Assembly: GCA_910580045.1 (NCBI GenBank)
Contig: CAJTXF010000002.1
Span: 21,518 to 85,517 of the forward strand
Direction of reading: 5' to 3'
DNA: 64,000 bases
Source: an uncultured Eubacteriales bacterium
GTDB taxonomy: Bacteria; Bacillota; Clostridia; Oscillospirales; Acutalibacteraceae
Part shown: one piece after another, positions 1 to 9,401 of the stretch
Numbering within the stretch: the stretch's first letter is position 1
How the letters are laid out: each line of letters starts with the position of its first letter
The notes under the pieces: model-generated
Database searches by the model: none
What the model was told of the DNA's origin: nothing
Seen by the model: the letters and a program-made list of their open reading frames with translations, nothing else
Program-made: the position numbers and the translations under genes

Positions 1-3000
1 GCTGCCGGTGCTGTTCACGGCTCTCTGGCCGCAGGCGCACTGACCACCACCTACACCGCCTCTCAGGGCCTGCTGCTGATGATTCCTAACATGTACAAAA
101 TCGCGGGCGAGCTGCTGCCCAGTGTCATTCACGTCTCAGCCCGTACCCTGGCCACCCATGCGCTGAATATCTTTGGTGACCACTCCGATGTGTACGCCTG
201 CCGCCAGACCGGCTACGCCATGCTGTGCTCCAACTCTCCCCAGGAGGTCATGGACTTGGGCGCCGTGGCTCATCTGACCGCAATTAAGGGCAAGGTGCCT
301 TTCCTGCACTTCTTTGACGGCTTCCGCACCTCGCACGAGATTCAGAAGATTGAGACCTGGGATTATGAGGATTTGGGCGATATGCTGGACTGGGACGCTG
401 TCAACGAGTTCCGCCGTCACGCCTTGAATCCTGAACATCCTGTACTCCGCGGCCAGGCTCAGAACGGCGACATCTTCTTCCAGGCCCGCGAGGCCTGCAA
501 CAAGTACTATGACGCTGTGCCCGAGGTAGCTGTCGAATACATGAACAAGGTCAACGAGAAGCTGGGCACCAACTACAAGCCTTTCAACTATTATGGCGCA
601 CCTGACGCGGACAAGGTCATCATTGCCATGGGCTCTGCCTGCGAGACCATCGAGGAGGTCATTGACTACCTGATGGCTGCTGGCGAGAAGGTCGGCCTGG
701 TGAAGGTTCATCTGTATCGTCCCTTCGTGGCAAAATACCTGCTGGACGTTCTGCCGGAGACTGTGAAGACCATCTCCGTGCTGGACCGCACCAAGGAGCC
801 CGGCTCCATCGGCGAGCCTCTGTATCTGGACGTGCTGGCCGCTGTCAACGGCACCAGCTTCGGCGCATGCCCTGTTTACTCCGGCCGCTACGGCTTGGGC
901 AGCAAGGACACCAAGCCCAGCGACATCATCGCCGTTTACCGCAACATGGAAAAGGCTGAGCCCAAGAAGCGCTTCACCATTGGCATTGTGGACGACGTGA
1001 CCCATCTGTCTCTGGAAGTCACCGAGGACCCTGATACCGCTCCCGCTGGCACCACTAGCTGCAAGTTCTGGGGCCTGGGTTCCGACGGCACTGTAGGCGC
1101 CAACAAGAACTCCATCAAAATCATCGGTGACCATACCGACATGTACGCTCAGGGCTACTTTGACTACGACTCCAAGAAGTCCGGCGGCCTGACCATTTCC
1201 CATCTGCGCTTCGGCCATACCCCCATCAAGTCCACCTATTACATCTCTAAGGCGGACTTTGTGGCTTGCTCTAACCCCGCTTATCTTGAGACCTATGACA
1301 TGGTCCAGGATCTGAAGAAGGGCGGCAGCTTCCTGCTGAACTGCGCCTGGGACGACGCGGAGCTGAACGAGCGTCTGCCCGGCAAGGTAAAGAAATTCAT
1401 CGCCGACAACGAGATTAACTTCTATACCATTGACGGCTTCAAGATTGGTAAGGAGATTGGCCTGGGCACCCGCATCAACACTGTGCTGCAGTCCGCTTTC
1501 TTCTCCATTGCTAAGATTATCCCTGAGTCCGATGCCATTCAGTATATGAAGGACGCTGCCCAGAAGTCTTACGGCCGTAAGGGCGAGGCAGTTGTCAAGA
1601 TGAACCACGACGCCATCGACGCCGGCGCTACTGGCTATAAGAAGGTGGACGTGCCCGCCGCCTGGAAGGACGCTGTGGATGACTCTCAGAAGAAGGTCGC
1701 TACCGGCAGCCGTCAGGAGCTGGTGGACTATGTGAACAACGTGGTGTTCCCTGTGAACTCCTTCCACGGCAAGGATTTGCCTGTCTCCACCTTTGAAAAG
1801 TACGCTGACGGCACCTCTCCCCAAGGCACTGCTGCCTATGAGAAGCGCGGCGTGGCTGTTGACGTTCCCGAGTGGATTCCCGAGAACTGCATTCAGTGCA
1901 ACCAGTGTTCTTATGTCTGCCCCCATGCGGTTATCCGTCCCATTGCCATGACTGACGAGGAACTGGCTGCCGCTCCCGAGGGCGTTAAGTCCAAGCCCAT
2001 GACCGGTATGCCTGGCATGCACTTCGCCATGGTTATCTCCACTTTGGACTGCACTGGCTGCGGCAGCTGCGTCACCACCTGCCCTGCCAAGACCAAGGCT
2101 CTGCAGATGGCTTCCATCGACTCCCAGCGGCCTCAGCAGGCTGTGTTCAACTATGGCATTGATTTGCCTGTGAAAGAAGCTGTGGGCGAGAAGTTCAAAG
2201 AGACCTCTGTCAAGGGCAGCCAGTTCAAGCAGCCCCTGCTGGAGTTCTCCGGTGCCTGCGGCGGCTGCGGCGAGACTCCCTACGCCAAGCTGGCTACTCA
2301 GCTGTTCGGCGATAAGATGTTCATTGCCAACGCCACTGGCTGCTCCTCTATCTGGGGCGGCTCTGCGCCTGCTACTCCCTACACCGTGAACAAGAAGGGC
2401 CACGGCCCCGCTTGGGAAAACTCTCTGTTTGAGGACAACGCCGAGTTTGGTCTGGGCATGGCCCTGGCTCAGAACGCTGTCCGCGGCCGTCTGGCTGAGC
2501 TGACTGAAAAGCTCATTGCCATTGACTACACTGTACCCGAAATCAAGGAGACCGCCAAGGCTTGGCTGGATACCATGACTGACAGCAAGGCCAATGACGC
2601 TGCTGCCATTGCCTTTATTGAGGCTCTGGAGAACGGCGTGATGACTGTGGACGAGAATATCGCTTTCTGCCAGTCTGAAAAGGCCAAGGAGGTCTTTGGT
2701 GACAAGCTGGGTGAGATGCTTGCCCATGCGGAAAGCCGCAAGGCCGCTGGTGAGAAGTACTGCGACTGCGAGGCTTGCACCCTGGCTCTTGAGATTTTGA
2801 AGGATAAGGATTATCTGGCCAAGAAGTCCGTGTGGATTCTGGGCGGTGACGGCTGGGCCTATGACATCGGCTTCGGCGGTCTGGACCATGCTCTGGCTTC
2901 CGGCGAGAACATCAACGTGCTGGTATTCGACACTGAGGTGTACTCCAACACCGGCGGACAGGCTTCCAAGTCCACCCCCTGCGGCTCGGTTGCCCAATTT

Positions 3001-3468
3001 GCAGCCACCGGCAAGGCCCAGAAGAAGAAGGATTTGGCCGCTATTGCCATGAGCTACGGCTATGTCTATGTGGCACAGGTCGCCATGGGCGCTGATATGA
3101 ATCAGTGCATTAAGGCTTTCCATGAGGCCGAGAGCTACAACGGTCCCTCCATCATTTTGGCTTACGCTCCCTGCATTAACCACGGCATCAAGGGCGGCAT
3201 GGGCGTGTCCATGGTCGAGGAGAAGAAAGCAGTCGCCGCTGGCTACTGGCACAACTTCCGCTTTGACCCCCGCCGTGCTGACGCTGGCGAGAATCCCTTC
3301 CAGCTGGACAGCAAGGAGCCTACCGCTTCTTACCGTGACTTCATCATGGGTGAAGTACGTTATAACAGCTTGACTCGTTCCTTCCCGGAGCGCGCTGAGA
3401 CTCTGTTCGCCAATGCTGAGAAGTACGCTGAGGAGAAGTACGCCAAGCTGAAGAAGATGGCAGAGTAA
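1..3468 (+). CDS. nifJ: Pyruvate:ferredoxin (flavodoxin) oxidoreductase, 5' end outside window
   Basis: Single-chain PFOR, the thiamine-diphosphate enzyme that oxidises pyruvate with CoA to acetyl-CoA and CO2 and reduces ferredoxin in anaerobes. The frame is open from base 1, where it already reads family sequence (HGSLAAGALTTTYTASQG), so the true start lies upstream; 1155 residues are visible against a usual length of about 1170-1180. In order come the pyruvate-binding domain I, domain II, the CoA domain, a two-[4Fe-4S] ferredoxin domain with CIQCNQCSYVCP (near base 1890) and CTGCGSCVTTCP (near base 2050), and the TPP domain with CGGCGE (near 2260) and GGDGWAYDIG (near 2842). The cytosolic product ends at 3468 and is followed by two hairpins. 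Codon use is strongly biased, as expected for a highly expressed gene. Identification is firm. Confidence 0.97.
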   Translation, partial: AAGAVHGSLAAGALTTTYTASQGLLLMIPNMYKIAGELLPSVIHVSARTLATHALNIFGDHSDVYACRQTGYAMLCSNSPQEVMDLGAVAHLTAIKGKVPFLHFFDGFRTSHEIQKIETWDYEDLGDMLDWDAVNEFRRHALNPEHPVLRGQAQNGDIFFQAREACNKYYDAVPEVAVEYMNKVNEKLGTNYKPFNYYGAPDADKVIIAMGSACETIEEVIDYLMAAGEKVGLVKVHLYRPFVAKYLLDVLPETVKTISVLDRTKEPGSIGEPLYLDVLAAVNGTSFGACPVYSGRYGLGSKDTKPSDIIAVYRNMEKAEPKKRFTIGIVDDVTHLSLEVTEDPDTAPAGTTSCKFWGLGSDGTVGANKNSIKIIGDHTDMYAQGYFDYDSKKSGGLTISHLRFGHTPIKSTYYISKADFVACSNPAYLETYDMVQDLKKGGSFLLNCAWDDAELNERLPGKVKKFIADNEINFYTIDGFKIGKEIGLGTRINTVLQSAFFSIAKIIPESDAIQYMKDAAQKSYGRKGEAVVKMNHDAIDAGATGYKKVDVPAAWKDAVDDSQKKVATGSRQELVDYVNNVVFPVNSFHGKDLPVSTFEKYADGTSPQGTAAYEKRGVAVDVPEWIPENCIQCNQCSYVCPHAVIRPIAMTDEELAAAPEGVKSKPMTGMPGMHFAMVISTLDCTGCGSCVTTCPAKTKALQMASIDSQRPQQAVFNYGIDLPVKEAVGEKFKETSVKGSQFKQPLLEFSGACGGCGETPYAKLATQLFGDKMFIANATGCSSIWGGSAPATPYTVNKKGHGPAWENSLFEDNAEFGLGMALAQNAVRGRLAELTEKLIAIDYTVPEIKETAKAWLDTMTDSKANDAAAIAFIEALENGVMTVDENIAFCQSEKAKEVFGDKLGEMLAHAESRKAAGEKYCDCEACTLALEILKDKDYLAKKSVWILGGDGWAYDIGFGGLDHALASGENINVLVFDTEVYSNTGGQASKSTPCGSVAQFAATGKAQKKKDLAAIAMSYGYVYVAQVAMGADMNQCIKAFHEAESYNGPSIILAYAPCINHGIKGGMGVSMVEEKKAVAAGYWHNFRFDPRRADAGENPFQLDSKEPTASYRDFIMGEVRYNSLTRSFPERAETLFANAEKYAEEKYAKLKKMAE

Positions 3469-3503
3469 CTCTCTTTTAGAAGAGCTCTAACCACATAACA
3501 AAA

Positions 3504-3529
3504 GGCCCGGCTGGGAAATAGCCGGGACC
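3504..3529 (+). terminator. Hairpin downstream of nifJ
   Basis: CCCGGCT pairs with AGCCGGG, with outer GG/CC pairs around a one-base bulge. It lies 36 bases after the nifJ stop. No clear T-run follows, so it may stabilise the 3' end rather than terminate by itself. Confidence 0.45.
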
Positions 3530-3557
3530 TTAAGAGAATCGTATCACGTTTTTGCAG

Positions 3558-3590
3558 AAACGGTATGGCTTGGGCCATACCGTTTTCTGT
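3558..3590 (+). terminator. Rho-independent terminator between nifJ and murC
   Basis: A perfect 12-bp stem (AAACGGTATGGC / GCCATACCGTTT) with loop TTGG is followed by TCTGTTTC. It is the second of two hairpins in the 316-bp gap between nifJ and murC and is the more convincing terminator. The rest of that gap holds only a possible -10 box (TATAAT at 3742-3747) ahead of murC, with no good -35 at the usual distance. Confidence 0.7.
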
Positions 3591-3784
3591 TTCATCTGTC
3601 CATTTACTCCCATAAAATGAGGCTCTTAGCTGCGGCCTCGATGCTTATTGAATTTTATCTGGCAAAAAGCAAAGAGTGTCTGTTACCGTCTATAAATTAC
3701 AAAATCTTCAATAACCCCTTTATTTTGCACCGGATTTGTATTATAATAGTTTTGTTCAAGCCCAATAAAGAAAGGATGTTAGCA

Positions 3785-5182
3785 ATGGAAAATATATTAG
3801 ACTGCGTAAATCGAATCCACTTTGTGGGCATTGGCGGCGCCGCCATGTGTCCTATGGCTGAAATCTTTCTGCACAAGGGTTATTCTGTCTCCGGCTCGGA
3901 TCAGAATGAGTCAGATACCTTGGACAGGGTGAAAACCTGGGGAATACCCGTCTATATGGGGCATCGGGCCGAAAATATCGGTGATGATGTCCAGGCGCTG
4001 GTCTATACCTCCGCATGCAAAGCCGACAACCCTGAATTGGCAGAGGCCAAAAGGCGTGGCATCCCTACTTTAGAGCGCTGTGTAATGCAGGGTATGCTCA
4101 CAGACCGCTATCCCCAGCTGGTCGGCATCTCTGGCACTCATGGCAAGACCACCACGACTTCCATGCTCACCCAAATTTTTATTGAGGCCAACAAGGACCC
4201 CAGCGCCATCATCGGCGGTAAGCTCCCCCTAATTGGCAGCAACAGCCGGGTAGGCAACAGCGGCACCATTATTTGCGAAGCCGATGAATACGTGGAAACT
4301 TTTCTGCATCTGCATCCAGCTGTGTCGGTAATACTCAACATTGACGCAGACCATCTGGAGTACTACAAAACCTTTGAAAATGTAGTCCGGGCTTTCCGTC
4401 AATATGCTGCTCAAACGAGTCAGCTGCTGGTTGTAAACGGAGACTGTCCAGAGGCAGCAGAGATTGCCCAGGAACAGTCCGGGAAGCGTGTAGCCCGCTT
4501 CGGCTTGGATGATTCTTCCAACTATTACCCTGCGGAGCTTCGGGAAGAACCCGGCGCCTGTGAGGACTTTACTCTCATGTATAAGAGCAGCGAATCTGAG
4601 CCAGCCCAGGCCTTGGGCCAAGTGAAGCTGAAAGTCCCTGGCAGGCACAATATGCTCAACGCCCTGGCCGCTGCTGCCACTGCCCATGCCATGGGTATTG
4701 ACGCGGACTCTATCTGTGCTTCTTTAGGAAGGTTCACCGGTGTGCATCGCCGTTTCGAGGTGCTTGGCCAGTTCGATGGGGTAACCGTGGCGGATGATTT
4801 CGCCCATCATCCCACCGAGCTGACAGCTGTGCTTTCCTCTGCCATGCGAATGGGCTACCGGCAAGTCTGGGCAGTTTTTCAGCCCCACACATACTCACGG
4901 ACCTACACCTTTTTAGATGATTTTGCCAAGGCACTGTCTATCCCAGACCATCTGGTCATGACGGAGATTCTGGCTGTGCGGGAGGAAAACACCTACGGCA
5001 TCTATACCAGCGACCTGGCTGCAAAGATACCTGGAAGCTGCTGGTTTGACAGCTTTGAAAAAATCGCAGAACATGTTATGAGCAAGGCTCAGTCGGGCGA
5101 TTTAATTCTCACTTTGGGCGGAGGAGACATCTATAAATGTGCCAACTTGATTGTGGATAAATATCAGGCTCGCACAAAATAA
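3785..5182 (+). CDS. murC: UDP-N-acetylmuramate--L-alanine ligase
   Basis: Cytoplasmic ATP-dependent ligase that adds L-alanine to UDP-MurNAc, the first step of the peptidoglycan stem peptide. The N-terminal Rossmann motif GIGGAAM, the Mur-ligase ATP loop GTHGKTTT (around residue 116), a central DADH segment (NIDADHLEYY) and the C-terminal motif DDFAHHPTE all match MurC. I choose ATG 3785 (465 aa): AGAAAGG lies 9 bases upstream, and the residues after it begin the canonical N terminus ENILDCVNRIHFVGIG. The open frame extends back to 3617 but that part has no family character. It stands alone between terminators, convergent with the next gene. Confidence 0.95.
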   Translation: MENILDCVNRIHFVGIGGAAMCPMAEIFLHKGYSVSGSDQNESDTLDRVKTWGIPVYMGHRAENIGDDVQALVYTSACKADNPELAEAKRRGIPTLERCVMQGMLTDRYPQLVGISGTHGKTTTTSMLTQIFIEANKDPSAIIGGKLPLIGSNSRVGNSGTIICEADEYVETFLHLHPAVSVILNIDADHLEYYKTFENVVRAFRQYAAQTSQLLVVNGDCPEAAEIAQEQSGKRVARFGLDDSSNYYPAELREEPGACEDFTLMYKSSESEPAQALGQVKLKVPGRHNMLNALAAAATAHAMGIDADSICASLGRFTGVHRRFEVLGQFDGVTVADDFAHHPTELTAVLSSAMRMGYRQVWAVFQPHTYSRTYTFLDDFAKALSIPDHLVMTEILAVREENTYGIYTSDLAAKIPGSCWFDSFEKIAEHVMSKAQSGDLILTLGGGDIYKCANLIVDKYQARTK

Positions 5183-5186
5183 CAGA

Positions 5187-5216
5187 AAAAGCACCGGGAT
5201 ACTTCCCGGCGCTTCT
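5187..5216. terminator. Bidirectional terminator between murC and the PASTA protein gene
   Basis: The stem AAGC-CCGGGA pairs with TCCCGG-GCTT around one mismatch. It is preceded by an A-run and followed by TCTTCTTG, so it can serve both convergent genes, which end at 5182 and 5240. Confidence 0.6.
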
Positions 5217-5239
5217 TCTTGTCAAATATGTACTTTCGC

Positions 5240-6841
5240 TCATTCTCCAGAGCCGGAGCTGACAATGACAGTCACAGCAGAGCCATAATCCATTGTGTCG
5301 CCTACCTGATGGTCTTTGTATCCAATCACGTAACCCACTTCAACCTCAGTGCTGCTCTGTTCTTCCTTCATGGGTACAAAACCACTTTCTGTTAGTATGC
5401 CCTGGAACTCGGCGAAAGTAGTACCCTCATAAGAGGGCAGGGTTCGTACAGCACTTCCCCGGCTGACAGTTACACTCACCGTGCCGCCAGGCTTAACAGT
5501 CTCCCCCGGCTCCGGCACCTGGCTGATAATAACCCCCTCCGCAGCACCGTCATCAAAAGCCTGGCTGGAAATTTTCAGCTTAAAGTTCAGCTCACCGCTC
5601 TGGGTACGTTTTTCCCAATGCTCGAAGCTCTGGTCCATCATGTTTGGCACCTCGATTGGCTCTTCCGCGCTCTTGTCTTCGAATATCTGTCCTAAATCAT
5701 TAAAAGACATCCCTTGGTCTCCCAGCCACTGGGAGGCGAAGCTAAGCAAAATCACCAATGTAATGGCACAAGAAACAATGAGCCATACAAACGGAGGGGG
5801 CGTATACCGGCGGCGGGGTAAATCCCTGGACACAGGCGGCAGCCGGCGGATGGCATCCGTCTCCTCCACCTCATCTGCCACAGTCGGTGCGGAGGTCAGC
5901 TCTGTGCGGAACATTTCAAAGCTGCCAGTGCGAACCGCCTGCTTAATCTGCAGGGCATTGGCCATTGCTGTAACCGCAAAGGGAGGAACTGTCTTTAGGA
6001 TGTCCTTGGAAATCATCAGCCGCTGGTCCCGCAGCCGCCGGGGAGCCTCATCAGGCAGGCTTCCTGTAAGCGAAAACAGCATACAGGCGCTGAGGGCGTA
6101 CACATCGCTTCCTTCGCCGCAAATCGCTTTTGCGCTATATTGCTCAATCGCTGCACAGCCGGAAGGAAGGTCCAAATCCAGCAGCCCGCCAGCCCGGTGA
6201 ATCGCGTTGATGTGGAACCCGGTAATTACCAGGTTGTCATCATAAGTGACTCGCAGGCTCTCAGGTGAGATTGCCAGATGACTGACCCCCAGAGAATTGA
6301 TTAAGCTCAAGGCTGTAATAGCAGGAGAAAACAGGCGGCTGGTCTCATTCCAGGTCAGCCGGCCTCCTGATTCCTCTACGTAGCGGCGCAGTGTAACAGA
6401 CTCACTCGCCTTGTAGACAGTATATACCGTGCCGTTCTCCTCTAGAATATCCAACACAGTCTCTACTACTGTCACTTCCCGCAAACGGCTGACACTTTTG
6501 GACAACTCCAAAAAATTCTCCATATATTGCTGGAAGGTCCTGCTGTGCTCTCGAAGAGGGGCAACACTGCCATCATCCTCCCTGCGGGCAATGACTCTGG
6601 GAAAGAATTCACGAACATCCACCAGCTTCTGGGCGGAAGTATCCAACGCGCAATAAGTGACCCCTTCCCCGTTTGCTGACCTGGCACGGCCAATAACATA
6701 ACGCGAGGCAAGCTCTGTCTGAAATTTCAGCAGGCCCTGAGGCTGAGTCTTCCCGTTATCCCATCCGCATACCGGGCACTGACTTCCGCTCTCCTCAGGA
6801 TGGTACGTGGAAAAGCAGTTCATACAGAGTTTGCTCACCAT
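5240..6841 (-). CDS. Membrane pseudokinase with N-terminal zinc ribbon and two PASTA repeats
   Basis: 533-residue protein. A zinc ribbon (CMNC...CPVCGW) covers the first ~25 residues, then comes a protein-kinase fold, one transmembrane helix (FVWLIVSCAITLVILLSF) and two extracytoplasmic PASTA repeats, the second running to the C terminus. The kinase signatures are degraded: the usual VAIKEYFP reads VDVREFFP, the HRD catalytic loop reads SHLAISPESL, and the DFG position reads ITGF. It is therefore probably inactive and acts as a sensor or scaffold; PASTA repeats bind muropeptides or beta-lactams in known family members. The start is ATG 6841 with GAGG 6 bases upstream; an in-frame GTG at 6853 overlaps that ribosome site. 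It is convergent with murC, which fits a cell-wall role. Confidence 0.85.
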   Translation of the reverse strand: MVSKLCMNCFSTYHPEESGSQCPVCGWDNGKTQPQGLLKFQTELASRYVIGRARSANGEGVTYCALDTSAQKLVDVREFFPRVIARREDDGSVAPLREHSRTFQQYMENFLELSKSVSRLREVTVVETVLDILEENGTVYTVYKASESVTLRRYVEESGGRLTWNETSRLFSPAITALSLINSLGVSHLAISPESLRVTYDDNLVITGFHINAIHRAGGLLDLDLPSGCAAIEQYSAKAICGEGSDVYALSACMLFSLTGSLPDEAPRRLRDQRLMISKDILKTVPPFAVTAMANALQIKQAVRTGSFEMFRTELTSAPTVADEVEETDAIRRLPPVSRDLPRRRYTPPPFVWLIVSCAITLVILLSFASQWLGDQGMSFNDLGQIFEDKSAEEPIEVPNMMDQSFEHWEKRTQSGELNFKLKISSQAFDDGAAEGVIISQVPEPGETVKPGGTVSVTVSRGSAVRTLPSYEGTTFAEFQGILTESGFVPMKEEQSSTEVEVGYVIGYKDHQVGDTMDYGSAVTVIVSSGSGE

Positions 6842-7036
6842 TTTCAACCTCACTTATTTCCCGAAATCTTTATGCCTCAGTGACATTATCCAAAAAGCAT
6901 AATACTACAGGTTTATTCTACCACATTCCGCAAAAAAAAACAAGTAGCTCCGCCCTTCCAGGGCGCACAATGACAATTCACAAAATAGGCTTTCTCATAA
7001 AAACTAAAGCACCATATAAATGAAAGGAGCACAAAA

Positions 7037-7798
7037 ATGAAGGTACTTCTGGTTTTAGTCGATGGCATGAGACCTGACGCTCTGCAAAATATCCCAGAGG
7101 CCGAGTCTATGCTGGCTGTTTCTTCCCACACGCTGCACGCTCGGACTGTTATGCCGTCAGTAACACTCCCCTGTCATATGTCCCTGTTCCACAGTGTTGG
7201 CCCAGAGCGTCACGGAACTACCACCAATACTTATGCACCCCAGGTTCGTCCGGTCAAGGGTTTATGTGAGGTGTTGGCGGAAAGCGGGAAGAAATGCGCT
7301 TTTTTCTATAACTGGGAGCCCTTGCGGGACTTGGCACGTCCCTGTTCCCTTACATATTCCTATTTTTGCAGCGGCATTTTAACCGACTTGGCTGCCAGCA
7401 ATGAGTGGGTCACAGAAAAGGCCATCCAATGTCTCAAGAGTCATGAAATAGACTTTGGGTTTGTCTATCTGGGAAATGTGGACGAAGTAGGGCACCGCTA
7501 CGGCTGGATGGGCGAGGAATACATAGCAGCCGTGCGAGACAGCTGGAAAAACATTGCCCAGCTGCAAGCTGCTTTCCCTGAGTATCATATCATTGTCACT
7601 GCTGACCACGGCGGACACGGTCGTTCGCATGGCACCGATATGCCGGAAGACATGACGATTCCTCTGTTCCTTTTGGGAGAGACTTTCACTCCTGATTCCC
7701 CATTGGAAAATGCCAGCATCATAGATATTGCGCCCACCATTACCAAACTCTTCGGCATTCAGCCTGACTCAGATTGGGAGGGCAAGCCTCTGATTTAA
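7037..7798 (+). CDS. Alkaline-phosphatase-superfamily phosphodiesterase (nucleotide pyrophosphatase type)
   Basis: 253-residue enzyme of the type I phosphodiesterase/nucleotide pyrophosphatase family. Metal and nucleophile positions are visible: VDGMRPDA near the N terminus, the nucleophile threonine in MPSVTLPCHMS (about residue 43), GNVDEVGHRYG (about 147-157), TADHGGHG (about 193-200) and a late RSHGTDMPED. It has no signal peptide and is shorter than many homologues (about 400 aa), so it is a compact cytoplasmic member; the substrate cannot be read from sequence. The start has AAAGGAGC 5 bases upstream. It is monocistronic, divergent from the pseudokinase gene and convergent with the ROK regulator. 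Confidence 0.85.
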   Translation: MKVLLVLVDGMRPDALQNIPEAESMLAVSSHTLHARTVMPSVTLPCHMSLFHSVGPERHGTTTNTYAPQVRPVKGLCEVLAESGKKCAFFYNWEPLRDLARPCSLTYSYFCSGILTDLAASNEWVTEKAIQCLKSHEIDFGFVYLGNVDEVGHRYGWMGEEYIAAVRDSWKNIAQLQAAFPEYHIIVTADHGGHGRSHGTDMPEDMTIPLFLLGETFTPDSPLENASIIDIAPTITKLFGIQPDSDWEGKPLI

Positions 7799-7881
7799 GA
7801 AGTGACTGTTGGGGAAACTTTTCCATCCTGTCCCCTGCTGGGAACTCTTGCTCCCATTCTATAATCCTATATGAAATACCA

Positions 7882-7931
7882 GCCAGCGGCCTGCAGAGTG
7901 CTTCCACTTCTGCCGACCGCTGGCCTTTTTC
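7882..7931. terminator. Extended hairpin terminator between the phosphodiesterase and ROK genes
   Basis: Outer stem GCCAGCGG / CCGCTGGC, a further inner pairing GCAGA..GTG / CAC..TCTGC, then CTTTTTC on the plus strand. It sits between two convergent genes. Confidence 0.65.
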
Positions 7932-7934
7932 AAA

Positions 7935-9197
7935 TCAGTTTCCTGGTTTGGTCCCCAGCAGAAGCATGGGGTCCTCCAAACAGTAGTCAATAGCCACCGC
8001 GCCTGCCCCAAAGAGCACCGGGTCATTCATCAGCCACTCATCTTCCAATTCTATCGTGACACGACTGGCAATACCTGGCAAGACACGCTGGTGTACAATC
8101 TCCCACACCCGGTCTAATATCTGACGCCCGCCCTTAGCCATCTCATTGCTGATAACAATAATATCAGGCACAAAAGTGTTAATCAGGTTCACCACGCCAT
8201 AGCCAATATACCGGCCAACCCGGTCTACAGCCGCCACAGCCAAAGGGTCTCCAGAGGCCGCCGCAGTGAACACCTCATGTGAAGTCACCTTACTGGACCG
8301 CGCCAGCTGAGAGTCTATGCCCCCAGGCTCCTGCAATCGCTTCTGCACATCCTCAAGAAACGCAAAGGTAGAGCAGTACAGCTCTAAACAGCCGTAGTTG
8401 CCGCAGGAGCACATGGGCCCATTTACATCCACGCTGACATGTCCAATTTCACTGGAGAACCCCATCACACTCTCCTGTACTTCACCGTTGACAACATATC
8501 CGGCCCCTACCCCGTCTCCTACCAGGAAATGGACCAATGAGGATTGTAGCGTATCGACTTTAGAGCCAAACCACCAGTTAGCCAGGGCTCCAGCAGCCGC
8601 GTCATGACAGAAAACCACCTTCACTGGCAAGTCATCTCCAAACTCTTCACGCAGACGCACATTGGTCCAATCCGATGTGGCCATGGAAGTGGTAAGGGCA
8701 ATTTCCGCGCTTTTCACATTGAAAGGCCCCGGGACCGCCACGCCTACTGCGGCAATATCCCCATACTGCTCGATAAAGCTCCGAAGAATCTCCTTAATTC
8801 GAATAATCACACTGTGCAGTGTGCTATTTGCTGCAAATTGACCGGAAACATTCTCATATATATTCCCTGCTAAGTCAAAGAGTCCCACTGCAAAAGAACG
8901 TCTGGAAAGCCGAACCCCCAGCACACGTTTACACTGGGTATTCAATGCCACGCCCACGGAACGCCGGCCCTTTGCGCCGGAGATATATCCTGTCTCAAAC
9001 ACGATGTTTTCTTTTAGGAGCTGTGCCATAATCTTGGAGATGCTGGCCTGGGTAAGTCCTACTGCCTGGGCAATCTGAGCACGACTGCAAACTCCGCTGC
9101 GCCGAAGATATCTGATGATGAAAGATTTATTCAGATTAGCAACATCTCCAAAATTCTTCCCAGCGCTGCTGATTTTATTTTCCTGGTCGATATTCAA
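7935..9197 (-). CDS. ROK-family transcriptional regulator (NagC/XylR type)
   Basis: 420 residues: an N-terminal winged helix-turn-helix (about 25-80, with SRAQIAQAVGLTQASISK) and a C-terminal ROK sugar-kinase-like domain. The ROK zinc signature CSCGNYGCLE is near residue 262, preceded by IGHVSVD. The start is a TTG; AAAGGA lies about 10 bases upstream, and the only nearby ATG opens a frame that stops at once. It is the next minus-strand gene after the sugar ABC operon and is separated from it by a terminator. It is the obvious candidate regulator of that operon and of the divergent GH32/fructokinase genes, probably by binding the inverted repeats at 13573-13712. That regulatory link is inferred. 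Confidence 0.9.
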   Translation of the reverse strand: MNIDQENKISSAGKNFGDVANLNKSFIIRYLRRSGVCSRAQIAQAVGLTQASISKIMAQLLKENIVFETGYISGAKGRRSVGVALNTQCKRVLGVRLSRRSFAVGLFDLAGNIYENVSGQFAANSTLHSVIIRIKEILRSFIEQYGDIAAVGVAVPGPFNVKSAEIALTTSMATSDWTNVRLREEFGDDLPVKVVFCHDAAAGALANWWFGSKVDTLQSSLVHFLVGDGVGAGYVVNGEVQESVMGFSSEIGHVSVDVNGPMCSCGNYGCLELYCSTFAFLEDVQKRLQEPGGIDSQLARSSKVTSHEVFTAAASGDPLAVAAVDRVGRYIGYGVVNLINTFVPDIIVISNEMAKGGRQILDRVWEIVHQRVLPGIASRVTIELEDEWLMNDPVLFGAGAVAIDYCLEDPMLLLGTKPGN

Positions 9198-9264
9198 AGC
9201 TCATCTATCCTTTGTTGGGTTAATTCAAAATATAACTGTCGCGTTCATTATATCACCAGATAAT

Positions 9265-9317
9265 AAAAAGAGCAAGCCCCCTCCCCGCCGAAAACCTTTG
9301 ACGGACAAGGGGCCTGC
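9265..9317 (-). terminator. Terminator of the fructan-type ABC operon
   Basis: Read on the minus strand, GCAGGCCCCT pairs with AGGGGGCTTGC (imperfectly) across a 25-base loop and is followed by TCTTTTTATT. It lies between the binding-protein stop (9402) and the ROK start (9197). Confidence 0.6.
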
Positions 9318-9401
9318 CTGGCTAAATTATCCTATCGCTTTATACGCTGCTTTTGCAGTATCAAACGAGCCAGCCTGCAAACCAGTCAGTTGACTGATTT
9401 T

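Noticed and set aside
136..3252. 1038-codon open frame antisense to nifJ
   Set aside because: It mirrors a highly biased, GC-rich gene; it has no family likeness or ribosome site and is fully explained by codon bias of the real plus-strand PFOR.
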